Source: an uncultured Erythrobacter sp.
GTDB taxonomy: Bacteria; Pseudomonadota; Alphaproteobacteria; Sphingomonadales; Sphingomonadaceae
Length of the DNA: 64,000 nucleotides
Assembly: GCA_947499095.1 (NCBI GenBank)
Contig: CANMMR010000002.1
Span: forward strand, 1-64,000
Direction: 5' to 3'
The notes below the pieces were generated by a model. That model was given only the letters and a program-made list of their open reading frames with translations. It was not told the DNA's origin and did no database searches. This document shows, one piece after another, positions 25,557 to 33,685 of the stretch; position 1 is the first letter of the stretch; each line of letters begins with the position of its first letter. Made by a program: the position numbers and the translations under genes.

Positions 25557-25892
25557 ATGCGCAAGGTGGTGATCATCCTGGCCCTGCTCGCCATCGGCGT
25601 CGGCGCGCTGGTGTTCTACCTCAATCTCGACAGCTGGACCGAGGACCGCATCGTCACCGAACTGACCACTCGCGGCGTGCCCGAACCGATGGCCGACTGC
25701 ATGGCCACCCGCATGGTCGAACGCCTGTCCCCCCGCCAGCTGGCCAAGCTGGAGCGGTTGCGCCCGCAGGATGGCGAGGCCGACGTGCCGGTCTCCATCG
25801 CCGAACTGCTCGAGCGGTTGCGGCGGGTGGACGATCCCGAAGTCGTCGAGGTCACCGGCAGCGCCGCGGCGGTCTGCGCCTTTTCCATCTGA
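25557..25892 (+). CDS. small single-helix protein of unknown function after pntB
   Basis: 111 residues. One N-terminal transmembrane or signal helix (VVIILALLAIGVGALVFYL) precedes a soluble part with two Cys (MADCMATRMV and AVCAFSI) that could form a disulfide in the periplasm. The region ELTTRGVPEPMADCMATRMV resembles small exported proteins of sphingomonads, but no family is recognised. It lies 4 bp after pntB, so it is likely the last gene of that operon. Confidence 0.65.
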   Translation: MRKVVIILALLAIGVGALVFYLNLDSWTEDRIVTELTTRGVPEPMADCMATRMVERLSPRQLAKLERLRPQDGEADVPVSIAELLERLRRVDDPEVVEVTGSAAAVCAFSI

Positions 25893-25941
25893 CTTGCATT
25901 CCCGAACCCTTGCGGCACAATGGGTTGCAAGGGAGAGACTC

Positions 25942-27132
25942 ATGATCCGACTGACCATCGCTGCCGCCTTGCTGGCCAGCGCATCGCCGCTGCTCGCCGA
26001 AACGCACACCGTCTCGCCGGGGGAGGGCGCGCAGGCGCGGTTGCAGGAGGCGCTGATCTTTGCCAAGCCGGGCGACGAGATCGTGCTGGAGGCAGGCCGC
26101 TATGCACTGACCGACGGGCTCAGCCTCGATGTCGACAATGTCACCGTCCGCGGTGCAGGCATGGACGGGACTGTGCTCGACTTCACCGCGCAACAGGGTG
26201 CGGGCGAGGGATTCCTGATCACCAGCGATAATGTGACCGTGCGGGACTTCGCGCTGGAAAATCCCAAGGGAGACGGGATCAAGTCGAAAGGCGCGGACAA
26301 TATCGTCTATCATCGCATCCGCGTCACCTGGACGCGCGGGCCGCATGAGGAAAACGGCGCTTACGGCATATATCCGGTCGAAAGCACCGGCGTGCTGGTC
26401 GATGGCGTGAAGGTCACTGGCGCCAGCGATGCGGGCATCTACGTGGGCCAGTCGAACGGCATCACCGTGCGCAATTCGATCGCGGAGGCAAATGTCGCAG
26501 GGATCGAGATCGAGAACAGCCGCAACGCGCTGGTCGAGCACAATGTGGCCACGCGCAACACGGGCGGCATCCTGGTGTTCGACCTGCCCGGCCTGCCGGT
26601 GATGGGCGGGGGCAATGTGATCGTGGCGAACAATCTCGTCGTTGCCAACGATACGCCGAATTTCGCGCCCGCCGGCAATATCGTCGCTAGCGTGAGGCGC
26701 GGCACCGGTATCATGGTCATGGCCAACGACAAGGTGCTGGTGGAGAACAACATCCTCTCAGGCAATCCCACAGCACCGGTGATGGTGATCGCCTATACGC
26801 AGCCCTACGAAGACGAGCGCTACAACCCGCTGCCGCGCGAGGTGACGATCGGCGAGAACACCTACGACGGCGGCGGCTACGATCCGCAGCTCGACGGGGC
26901 GGAGATGCTGCTGGCGGCCTTCGGCGGCGAGCTGCCGCCGGTTCTCTGGGATGGTCTCGGTTCGGTCGCTGCCGTGGAAGGCACGGCGGGCTGGAGCCTC
27001 AATCTGACCGAGGCGGGCAAGGGTCTCGGTGGCGCGCAACCCGGGCCGCTGAGCGTGTCCGAACCGACGGGCGAGTTCGACCGCAGCGGCATCGGCGCTC
27101 CGGCTGCGCTAGAGGCACGGCTGGCGGGATGA
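25942..27132 (+). CDS. parallel beta-helix repeat protein (secreted)
   Basis: 396 residues from ATG 25942. The signal peptide ends AAALLASASPLLAET. The mature protein is a right-handed parallel beta-helix with repeated coils such as LSLDVDNVTVRGAGMDGTVL, NVTVRDFALENPKGDGI, GVLVDGVKVTGASDAGIYVG and NALVEHNVATRNTGGI. It corresponds to the family often found beside the HNE_0200/SO2930-type diheme cytochrome (TIGR03805/TIGR03806 pairing, recalled and not searched). Pectin-lyase-like folds may bind or cut polysaccharides, but no catalytic residues are evident. The stop overlaps the start of the cytochrome gene (ATGA). Confidence 0.8.
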   Translation: MIRLTIAAALLASASPLLAETHTVSPGEGAQARLQEALIFAKPGDEIVLEAGRYALTDGLSLDVDNVTVRGAGMDGTVLDFTAQQGAGEGFLITSDNVTVRDFALENPKGDGIKSKGADNIVYHRIRVTWTRGPHEENGAYGIYPVESTGVLVDGVKVTGASDAGIYVGQSNGITVRNSIAEANVAGIEIENSRNALVEHNVATRNTGGILVFDLPGLPVMGGGNVIVANNLVVANDTPNFAPAGNIVASVRRGTGIMVMANDKVLVENNILSGNPTAPVMVIAYTQPYEDERYNPLPREVTIGENTYDGGGYDPQLDGAEMLLAAFGGELPPVLWDGLGSVAAVEGTAGWSLNLTEAGKGLGGAQPGPLSVSEPTGEFDRSGIGAPAALEARLAG

Positions 27133-28145
27133 GGCACGGCGCGATCCTCGCTGCAGCGGCGCTCGCATTTGCGGGCGCGCTTGCCGTGCAGGCTACGCCG
27201 CCGCCACCGCAATATGTGAACGACGAGGCGATCGCTGGCACAGGGATGCCGCGCCTGCTGTCGGACTATGGTTTCTTCGCCGACCTCGGCGGGCAGGTTC
27301 CGGTGCCGCACGTCTACCCCTACCGGCTCAACACCCCGCTTTATTCGGAGGGCGCGGACAAGCTGCGCTTCGTCTATCGCGCTGCCGGCACACAGTTTCG
27401 CGCCGATGGCGAGGGGCTGATCGACATGCCGGTCGGCGCGGCGCTGATAAAGACTTTCGCGTTCGGCGAAGGCGAGAACCGGCGGCTGATCGAGACGCGC
27501 GTGTTGTTGCACCGCGCCGACGGCTGGGTGGCGCTGCCCTATCTCTGGAACGAGGAGCAGACCGATGCGAAGCTGGCGGTCGCGGGTGCGCGCGTCGATC
27601 TGACCACGCCAAAGGGCGAGGCGATCAGCTATCGCGTGCCAAACAAGAACCAGTGCAAGGAATGTCACGGGCTGGACGATGCGGTGGTCCCCATCGGTCC
27701 CAAGGCGCGCAATCTTTCGGGCGAGTGGCTGGCGCAGATGGTTGCAGCCGGACATCTCGACCGCGTGCCCGAGGGCGCGGACCAGCTGCCGCTGTGGGAG
27801 GCACGCGAAAGTGCAAGCGTGAACGCGGCGGCGCGCGCCTATCTCGACGTCAATTGCGCGCATTGCCACCGCCCCGGATCGACCGCGTCGAACAGCGGAC
27901 TCGACCTGCGTTGGGAACAACAGGACCGGCATGCGCTCGGTATCGGCAAGCGCCCGGTCGCTGCGGGGCGCGGCGCGGGCGGGCATCTGTTCGACATCGT
28001 GCCGGGGGCGCCGGAGAAGTCGATCCTGACCTACCGCATGGCCAGCCCCGAGCCCGGAGTCGCCATGCCGGAAATCGGCAAGGAAACAGTCGATGAAGAC
28101 GGATTGGACGTGGTCCGCCGCTGGATCGGTGAGATGACGCCGTGA
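27129..28145 (+). CDS. SO2930-family diheme c-type cytochrome
   Basis: 338 residues. The signal peptide is LAAAALAFAGALAVQA. Two heme c sites are visible: CKECH near residue 176 and CAHCH near 243. The central region RLNTPLYSEGADKLRFVYRA and LIKTFAFGE fits the HNE_0200/SO2930 family of exported diheme proteins. Its electron partner and substrate are unknown. It is coupled on both sides: ATGA overlap with the beta-helix gene and GTGA overlap with the hydrolase gene. The three products probably work together in the periplasm or outer envelope. Confidence 0.85.
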   Translation: MRHGAILAAAALAFAGALAVQATPPPPQYVNDEAIAGTGMPRLLSDYGFFADLGGQVPVPHVYPYRLNTPLYSEGADKLRFVYRAAGTQFRADGEGLIDMPVGAALIKTFAFGEGENRRLIETRVLLHRADGWVALPYLWNEEQTDAKLAVAGARVDLTTPKGEAISYRVPNKNQCKECHGLDDAVVPIGPKARNLSGEWLAQMVAAGHLDRVPEGADQLPLWEARESASVNAAARAYLDVNCAHCHRPGSTASNSGLDLRWEQQDRHALGIGKRPVAAGRGAGGHLFDIVPGAPEKSILTYRMASPEPGVAMPEIGKETVDEDGLDVVRRWIGEMTP

Positions 28146-29122
28146 AATGGGCGCTACGCATTATGGGCGCACTGGCGGCCATCATCGTGGTCGCCTTCCT
28201 GATTTTCCGCGTCCCCGATACCGACGCGGACGAGATGTGGGCGAAATACGGCGGCGAGCCTTCGCAAAGGCTGCCGTTGGCCGATGGCCGCACTGTGCAT
28301 CTGCGTGACGAAGGGCCGCGCGATGCTCCGGCAATCGTGTTGCTCCACGGCTCCAATGCCGACCTGATGACGTGGCAGCCATGGGCCGAGAACCTGCGCG
28401 ACAGCTTTCGCGTCATCCGCTATGACCAGCGCGGTCATGGGCTGACCGGGCCCGCCCCCGATGGCGCCTACTCCCGCGACGCATTCGTGGACGATCTGGA
28501 CCTGGTTGCCGATGCACTCGATCTCGACCGCTTCGTGCTGGCAGGCAATTCGATGGGCGGCAGCATCGCGATGGGCTACGCCATCGCCCATCCCGAGCGG
28601 CTCGCAGGGCTGGTGCTGGTCGACGCTTCGGGCGCGCCGATCGAGCGGGAAGGCGGCGGCAATCTCGCCTTCACGCTCGCTGCAATGCCGGGCGTCGGCA
28701 CGGCGCTCAGCCAGGTCATGCCGCGTAGCCTGATTGAGCGCAGCCTGTCGCAGAGCGTTTCCAACCAAGCCGTGGTCACCCCGGAGGCTGTCGATCGCTA
28801 CTGGGAAATGGCCCGCTATCCGGGCAATCGCGCGGCCACGCGTGAGCGTTTCGGCACCGAGCGCGTGCCGTTTACTGCCGAGGCAGTCGGCTCAGTCGAC
28901 GTGCCGACGCTCGTCATGTGGGGCGAAGAGGACGCGCTCGTACCGTTTGCGGAGGCCACTTGGTTCATGGAGTATCTGCCGAGAGCCACGCTCGTCAGCT
29001 ATCCGGACATCGGCCATATTCCGATGGAAGAGGCACCTGACGGGTCCGTTCAAGACCTGCGCGACTGGCTTTCATCGCAAGGGATCGCCGAACAGGCCGC
29101 CGAGCGAGGAACCGGCACCTGA
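28142..29122 (+). CDS. alpha/beta hydrolase, membrane-anchored
   Basis: 326 residues from GTG 28142, overlapping the cytochrome stop. An N-terminal helix (about 5-22, LRIMGALAAIIVVAFLIF) anchors or exports the enzyme. The fold is clear: oxyanion loop LLHGSNADLMTW, YDQRGHGLTG, nucleophile elbow AGNSMGGSIA, acid in MWGEEDALVPF region and His in DIGHIPMEEAP. The substrate is unknown, either an ester or a haloalkane/epoxide-like molecule. Its place as third gene of the beta-helix/cytochrome operon is the only functional hint. Confidence 0.82.
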   Translation: MKWALRIMGALAAIIVVAFLIFRVPDTDADEMWAKYGGEPSQRLPLADGRTVHLRDEGPRDAPAIVLLHGSNADLMTWQPWAENLRDSFRVIRYDQRGHGLTGPAPDGAYSRDAFVDDLDLVADALDLDRFVLAGNSMGGSIAMGYAIAHPERLAGLVLVDASGAPIEREGGGNLAFTLAAMPGVGTALSQVMPRSLIERSLSQSVSNQAVVTPEAVDRYWEMARYPGNRAATRERFGTERVPFTAEAVGSVDVPTLVMWGEEDALVPFAEATWFMEYLPRATLVSYPDIGHIPMEEAPDGSVQDLRDWLSSQGIAEQAAERGTGT

Positions 29123-29198
29123 CCCGTCCGTTCTAAGCCCCTGAAACGCAGACCGGTTCGCCAAGGGCCTGCTGCATCAGGGTAAAAGGGGCTTAATA

Positions 29199-29888
29199 TT
29201 GCGCAAACTCGGGCTGATCGGCGGCATGAGCTGGATCTCGACCCGCGCCTATTACGAGCGCATCAACAAATTCGTGCAGAAGCAGGCGCCGCCTATGGCG
29301 AGCGCGCCGATGCTGATCGAGAGCCTCGATTATTCGAAGGTGTACGAGGCCAAGCAGCGCGAAGATTGGGACGCGGTGGCGGGTATCCTCGTCGACTCTG
29401 CCCGACGCCTGGAAAGCGCGGGCGCGCAAGGCTTAATTATCGCCGCCAACACTATGCATCGGGTCTACGACCAAGTGGCGGAAGCCGTGTCCATCCCGCT
29501 CCTGCATATTGCCGACGCGGTTGGTGATGCAATGCAGGCTGCCGAATGCGAGAGCGCCGCTATTCTCGGTACGCGCACCGTGATGACCGAGAGCTTCTAC
29601 CGCCAGCGTTTGATCGCCCATGGCGTGGACCTGCTCCCGCCTAATCCCGAGGATGTCGAGATGGTGGACGGGATCATTTACAAGGAATTGATGCTGGGCC
29701 GCGTCACGCGCGATGCGGAGCGCGCCTTGAAGACGCTCATCACGTCGAAGGACAAGGAAGGCGCGGACGCGATCGTGCTCGCTTGTACCGAACTCGAACT
29801 GGTCGTCGACACGCGCGCCAATGTGCTGCCAGTGTTCGATTCCACTGATATCCACTGCCGTGCGGCAGCCGACTGGATCATCAATTGA
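29199..29888 (+). CDS. aspartate/glutamate racemase-family protein with altered active site
   Basis: 229 residues from TTG 29199 (MRKLGLIGGMSWIST). The YgeA-like amino acid racemase family is clear from LGLIGGMSWIST, AANTMHRVYD, ILGTRTVMTESFYRQRL and LACTELELVV. These enzymes use two catalytic residues, one just before the NT motif and one Cys in the CTE motif. Here the second Cys is present (LACTE). The residue before NT is Ala (IIAANTMH) where Cys or Thr is expected. Racemase activity is therefore doubtful. It is a single gene upstream of the S8 protease. Confidence 0.78.
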   Translation: MRKLGLIGGMSWISTRAYYERINKFVQKQAPPMASAPMLIESLDYSKVYEAKQREDWDAVAGILVDSARRLESAGAQGLIIAANTMHRVYDQVAEAVSIPLLHIADAVGDAMQAAECESAAILGTRTVMTESFYRQRLIAHGVDLLPPNPEDVEMVDGIIYKELMLGRVTRDAERALKTLITSKDKEGADAIVLACTELELVVDTRANVLPVFDSTDIHCRAAADWIIN

Positions 29889-29950
29889 TATAGCGGCGCT
29901 TGGGAATGCGTCTTTGCGGCTACACCGCGCAGATTTTCGGTCGAAATTAA

Positions 29951-30010
29951 CCATCGCAATATTGATTGCGATGGGATCGCCGTCATGCTGCCTTTCCCTA
30001 TCTGAGGGAA
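29951..30010 (+). promoter_or_regulatory. two hairpins in the leader of the S8 protease gene
   Basis: A perfect 10-bp inverted repeat (CCATCGCAAT at 29951-29960 with ATTGCGATGG at 29965-29974, loop ATTG) is followed by a 6-bp stem (TTCCCT at 29994-29999 with AGGGAA at 30005-30010). The right arm of the second stem is part of the AGGGAAGGG ribosome-binding site for ATG 30023, so folding could hide that site. There is no T-run after the first hairpin, so it is not a typical terminator. Confidence 0.45.
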
Positions 30011-30022
30011 GGGACTGACAAC

Positions 30023-31165
30023 ATGAAAATTACGTACGGTCGCATTGCGGCCGCTAGCCTCGTTGCGCTTGCGGCTGCCGGCATGGCCAATTCGGGCAAT
30101 GCCCAATCGACGCCTGCCAAGGGCGCGAAAATCGAAAATTCCTATATCTGCGTCTTCAACCCCGGCCTCGTTGCCAAGGGCAACGTGAAGGCAGAAGCCA
30201 ACCGCTCGGCCAACGCTGCCGGCGGCAATGTGAAATTCACTTACAAGAACACCATCCGTGGCTTCGCAGTAAATGCGTCGGCACAGGGCGTCTCCAAGAT
30301 GCAGGCAAATAATCCGCGCATCGCCTATTGCGAACAAGACCAGGTGATGGCGACGGCGCAGCGCGGCAAGCCTAGCGGCGGCGGCACTACGCAGCCGAGT
30401 GAGAGCACGCCTTGGGGTGTGACGCGCGTCGGCGGCGGCCTGAGCGGCGCTGCGGGCCGCGCGCTCGTCATCGACACCGGTGTCGATCTCGACCACCCGG
30501 ACCTCAACGTCGATGTTGCTCTTTCGAGCGCTTTCAATGCCACGCGCGACAAGAACGCGGATGACGGCAACGGCCACGGCACGCACGTCGCGGGCACGAT
30601 CGCTGCAATCAAGGGCAACGGCATCGGCGTCGTCGGCGTTGCGCCCGGCACGAGCGTCGTGGGCATCAAGGTGCTCGACCGCCGTGGTTCGGGCTCGAAC
30701 AGCGGTGTTATCGCCGGGGTCGAATATGCCGCCAGCATCGCCAATGGCAACGACGTCGCCAACATGTCGCTCGGCGGCGGGTTCAGTCAAGCGCTGAACG
30801 ATGCGGTGATTGCAGCGGCGCAGGGCGGGCTTCGCTTCGCGGTTGCGGCCGGCAACGAAAGCACGAGCGCGACCACCAAGTCGCCTGCATCGGCCAACCA
30901 CCCGAACATCTACACGATCAGCTCGTTCACGCAGAACAACGACAGCTGGTCGAGCTTCTCGAACTACGGCAATCCGCCGGTAGACTTCGCAGAGCCGGGT
31001 TCGGCCATTCCGTCCACCTACAAGGATGGCGGCTACGCCACGCTTTCGGGCACCTCGATGGCCAGTCCGCACGCTGCCGGCCTGCTGCTGCTCGGAAGCA
31101 TCCGCTCGGGCGGAACCGTGAATGGCGACCCGGACGGCAATCCGGACACGATCGGCATCAACTGA
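30023..31165 (+). CDS. S8-family (subtilisin-like) secreted serine protease
   Basis: 380 residues from ATG 30023. The signal peptide is SLVALAAAGMANSGNAQ. The propeptide (about 30-115, IENSYICVFNP to YCEQDQVM) resembles an I9 inhibitor domain. The catalytic triad is Asp151 in VIDTGVDLDHPDLN, His185 in GHGTHVAGTIAA and Ser345 in LSGTSMASPHAAG; the oxyanion Asn is in AVAAGNES. This is a proteinase K-like layout that ends soon after the catalytic Ser, with no C-terminal domain. It should be exported and self-processed. A strong terminator follows 18 bp after the stop. Confidence 0.92.
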   Translation: MKITYGRIAAASLVALAAAGMANSGNAQSTPAKGAKIENSYICVFNPGLVAKGNVKAEANRSANAAGGNVKFTYKNTIRGFAVNASAQGVSKMQANNPRIAYCEQDQVMATAQRGKPSGGGTTQPSESTPWGVTRVGGGLSGAAGRALVIDTGVDLDHPDLNVDVALSSAFNATRDKNADDGNGHGTHVAGTIAAIKGNGIGVVGVAPGTSVVGIKVLDRRGSGSNSGVIAGVEYAASIANGNDVANMSLGGGFSQALNDAVIAAAQGGLRFAVAAGNESTSATTKSPASANHPNIYTISSFTQNNDSWSSFSNYGNPPVDFAEPGSAIPSTYKDGGYATLSGTSMASPHAAGLLLLGSIRSGGTVNGDPDGNPDTIGIN

Positions 31166-31182
31166 TCGCAGCTGAATGACAG

Positions 31183-31222
31183 AAAGGGCCGCGCGGCACT
31201 GGTCGCGCGGCCCTTTCCTTTC
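31183..31222 (+). terminator. terminator of the S8 protease gene
   Basis: A perfect 13-bp stem (31183-31195 with 31204-31216, loop GCACTGGT) is followed by CCTTT. It is very stable but has only a short T-rich tail. Confidence 0.8.
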
Positions 31223-31314
31223 GGCTAATTGGGTGGCTTTTTGGCTGATAAGGTCGCGGGTTCGCCCTCTGTTCACGTTGTCCGCGTCCCTGCGCTGGCT
31301 TAACCCCGCCCGCG

Positions 31315-32475
31315 ATGACGAGAGCACCCTACGCTGCCGATCCCGCCAAATCACGGGGCCGCGAGTTCGCCGAAGAGCGCGAAGGCACGCGCGGTCCGCG
31401 CAGCGAATTCCAGCGCGATCGCGACCGCATCGTCCATTCCATCGCCTTCCGCCGCCTGCGTTCGAAAACGCAGGTGTTCATCGCTCCCGACGGCGATCAT
31501 TACCGCACCCGCCTGACGCACAGCATCGAAGTAGCGCAGATCGGCCGCGTCATCGCGCGCGAACTGGGGCTGGACGAGGACCTGACCGAAGCGCTCAGCC
31601 TGGGTCACGACATCGGCCATCCACCTTTCGGCCATGCCGGGGAGACCGCGCTGGAAGAGGCGATGGTGCAGGCCGGGGGCTACGATCACAACGCGCAGGG
31701 CATCCGCACGCTGGCGCGGCTGGAAAGCCCCTATTGCGACCACGATGGGCTGAACCTGACGTGGGAGACGCTGGAGGGGCTCGCCAAGCACAACGGCCCG
31801 GTTGCGGCTCCGAACTGGGCCCTGGCGGAGATCGATGCGGCCTTTCCGCTAGAGCTGGGTACATGGCCATCGTTGGAGGCGCAGGTGGCCGCGCTCGCCG
31901 ACGACATCGCCTACGACAATCACGATATCGACGATGGCCTGCGCGCTGGTTTTCTCGAACTCGATGACTTGCTGACGCTCGACCTGCTGGCCGACCAGTG
32001 GCGCGCGGTGGAGACACGATTCCCGCACGCCCCGCACGAGCGCAAGCTGCGTGAACTGATCCGCACGCAGATCGGCCTGATGGTCAACGATCTGCTGACC
32101 GAAACCCGATCGCGCGTCGACGGTGTGGGCAGCATCGACGAAGTGCGTGGTGCGGGCAAGCCGTTCGCGGCCTTCTCTGCCGGAATGGCGGAGCAGGAAC
32201 GGCGGCTGAAGAAATTCATGTACGACCGGCTGTATTATCACCCCGAGCAGCTTGCGACGGCAGAGCGCGCGCGCGATGTAATCTCTCGGCTCTATGCGGC
32301 GTACAGCCAGGATCCCTCGACCATGCCCGACGACTGGCTGGCGAAGCACCCGCAGGGCGAGCCGCAGCGTAGCCGCCACATCGCCGACTTCATCGCAGGC
32401 ATGACCGACCGCTTCGCCATCGAACAGGTCCGCCGCATCTATGGCCGCGCTCCCGAAGGGCTGAGCAATGTCTGA
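31315..32475 (+). CDS. dgt: dGTP triphosphohydrolase-like HD enzyme
   Basis: 386 residues. The N-terminus has the family's SRGREFAEE and SEFQRDRDRIVHSIAFRRL stretch. HD-domain metal ligands are RLTHSIEVAQIGR, GHDIGHPPFGHAGE and, later, ADDIAYDNHDIDDGL. The length of about 390 residues and the motif pattern match type 2 dGTPase-like proteins, which remove triphosphate from dNTPs, often with a broader substrate range than E. coli Dgt. It starts at ATG 31315. The stop overlaps the start of the NAD(P)-binding protein gene by 8 nt. Confidence 0.88.
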   Translation: MTRAPYAADPAKSRGREFAEEREGTRGPRSEFQRDRDRIVHSIAFRRLRSKTQVFIAPDGDHYRTRLTHSIEVAQIGRVIARELGLDEDLTEALSLGHDIGHPPFGHAGETALEEAMVQAGGYDHNAQGIRTLARLESPYCDHDGLNLTWETLEGLAKHNGPVAAPNWALAEIDAAFPLELGTWPSLEAQVAALADDIAYDNHDIDDGLRAGFLELDDLLTLDLLADQWRAVETRFPHAPHERKLRELIRTQIGLMVNDLLTETRSRVDGVGSIDEVRGAGKPFAAFSAGMAEQERRLKKFMYDRLYYHPEQLATAERARDVISRLYAAYSQDPSTMPDDWLAKHPQGEPQRSRHIADFIAGMTDRFAIEQVRRIYGRAPEGLSNV

Positions 32476-33163
32476 AGCGCTGCGGATCGTGCTGGTCGGT
32501 GCGACCGGGCTCATCGGCGGCAAGGTGATGGAGGCCTGCGTCGGGCGAGAGGACGTGCGGCTTTCGGCAATCGCCCGGCGCGAAGCCCGACTGCCGAAGG
32601 GGATCAGGATGGAGCTGTTCGTGGCCGAGCCTGCAAAATGGGGCGAGGTCGTCGAGGCGATCAGGCCCAGGGCGATGATCTGCGCGCTCGGCACCACATG
32701 GAAGAAATCGGGCGAGGACGAAGCGGCATTCCGGGCGGTGGACCAAGATCTCGTGCTCAGCGTGGCCGAGGCTGCGAAGGCGCAAGGGGTGGAGCGCTTC
32801 GTCCACGTCAGCTCGGTCGGTGCAGCAATCGGGTCGAAGAGCTTCTATTTGCGCGTCAAGGGGGAGGTCGAACGCGATCTCACCAAATTGCGCTTCGACC
32901 GGCTCGATATCTTGCGGCCCGGCCTGCTGCGCGGCAAGCGGGACAACGATCGCCGCACGGGCGAGCGGATCGGCATTGCGGCGGCGCCTGTCGTCAATCT
33001 TATGCTGCATGGCGGTTTCCGCCAGTATCGTGCGATCAGGGCGGAAACGGTCGCAGATGCGGCGCTGGCCCTGGCGCGCCGCGCGGCACGTGGTCGCTTC
33101 ATCCACGATAACGATGCTATCATGCGCGCGGCGAAGACGCTGCCGCGACTGGACGAGGGATAA
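32468..33163 (+). CDS. NAD(P)-binding Rossmann protein (HTATIP2/atypical SDR-like)
   Basis: 231 residues. It begins with the dinucleotide loop IVLVGATGLIGGKVME. ALGTTWKKSGEDEAAFRAVD, VERFVHVSSVGA and YLRVKGEVERDL complete the pattern of the HTATIP2/TIP30-like atypical SDR group. RFDRLDILRPGLLRGKR is also family-typical. These proteins are often tagged as oxidoreductases without a known reaction. It overlaps dgt by 8 nt, so dgt, this gene and the ABA4-like gene may form one operon. Confidence 0.82.
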   Translation: MSEALRIVLVGATGLIGGKVMEACVGREDVRLSAIARREARLPKGIRMELFVAEPAKWGEVVEAIRPRAMICALGTTWKKSGEDEAAFRAVDQDLVLSVAEAAKAQGVERFVHVSSVGAAIGSKSFYLRVKGEVERDLTKLRFDRLDILRPGLLRGKRDNDRRTGERIGIAAAPVVNLMLHGGFRQYRAIRAETVADAALALARRAARGRFIHDNDAIMRAAKTLPRLDEG

Positions 33164-33170
33164 AGCCGCC

Positions 33171-33620
33171 ATGTGGGAGACGCTTTTCGGACTGGCAAAC
33201 GGCCTCGCTTTAGTGATGTGGATCGGGCTGATCGCCTTGCCACGATGGCCCGCTTTGCTGGCCGCAATTCTCTATTTGGGCGTGGGGCTGCTCTGCCTCA
33301 CCTATGCAGTCTGCGTGATCGGACTGATAAGCAGCCTGCTCGACGGCGGCGGAAGCGGCGCCGCGCCCGACTTTACCACGCTCGAAGGCGTTCGGACGAT
33401 ATTCGCGACCGAGGCGGGCGTGACCGTGGGCTGGGTGCACTACCTGGCTTTCGATCTCTTCGTCGGCCTGTGGATCGCGCGCGATGCCGATGCCAAGGGC
33501 TTCTCTCGCATCGTGCAGGCACCGATCCTGCTCGCGACCTTTCTTGCAGGGCCGCTCGGGCTGTTCCTATGGCTGGCGATCCGGGAGCGGAGCGCGCGCA
33601 GGCAGGGGCCATGGCAATAG
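33171..33620 (+). CDS. ABA4-like membrane protein
   Basis: 149 residues with four predicted membrane helices: about 4-20 (LFGLANGLALVMWIGLIAL), 27-53, 90-106 (WVHYLAFDLFVGLWIARD) and 116-136 (PILLATFLAGPLGLFLWLAI). The signature VHYLAFDLFVGLWIARDA and FLAGPLGLFLWL match the ABA4-like family, named after a plant protein needed for neoxanthin formation. In bacteria its role is unknown. A link to carotenoids or fatty acids is only suggested by the family name and by the acyl-CoA ligase downstream. It starts at ATG 33171, 7 bp after the Rossmann-protein gene. Confidence 0.78.
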   Translation: MWETLFGLANGLALVMWIGLIALPRWPALLAAILYLGVGLLCLTYAVCVIGLISSLLDGGGSGAAPDFTTLEGVRTIFATEAGVTVGWVHYLAFDLFVGLWIARDADAKGFSRIVQAPILLATFLAGPLGLFLWLAIRERSARRQGPWQ

Positions 33621-33685
33621 CAGGTTGCTCCATGCAACCGATGTGGCATGATGCGCCTCACAGCTGAAAACAGCGGAGAGGACCT

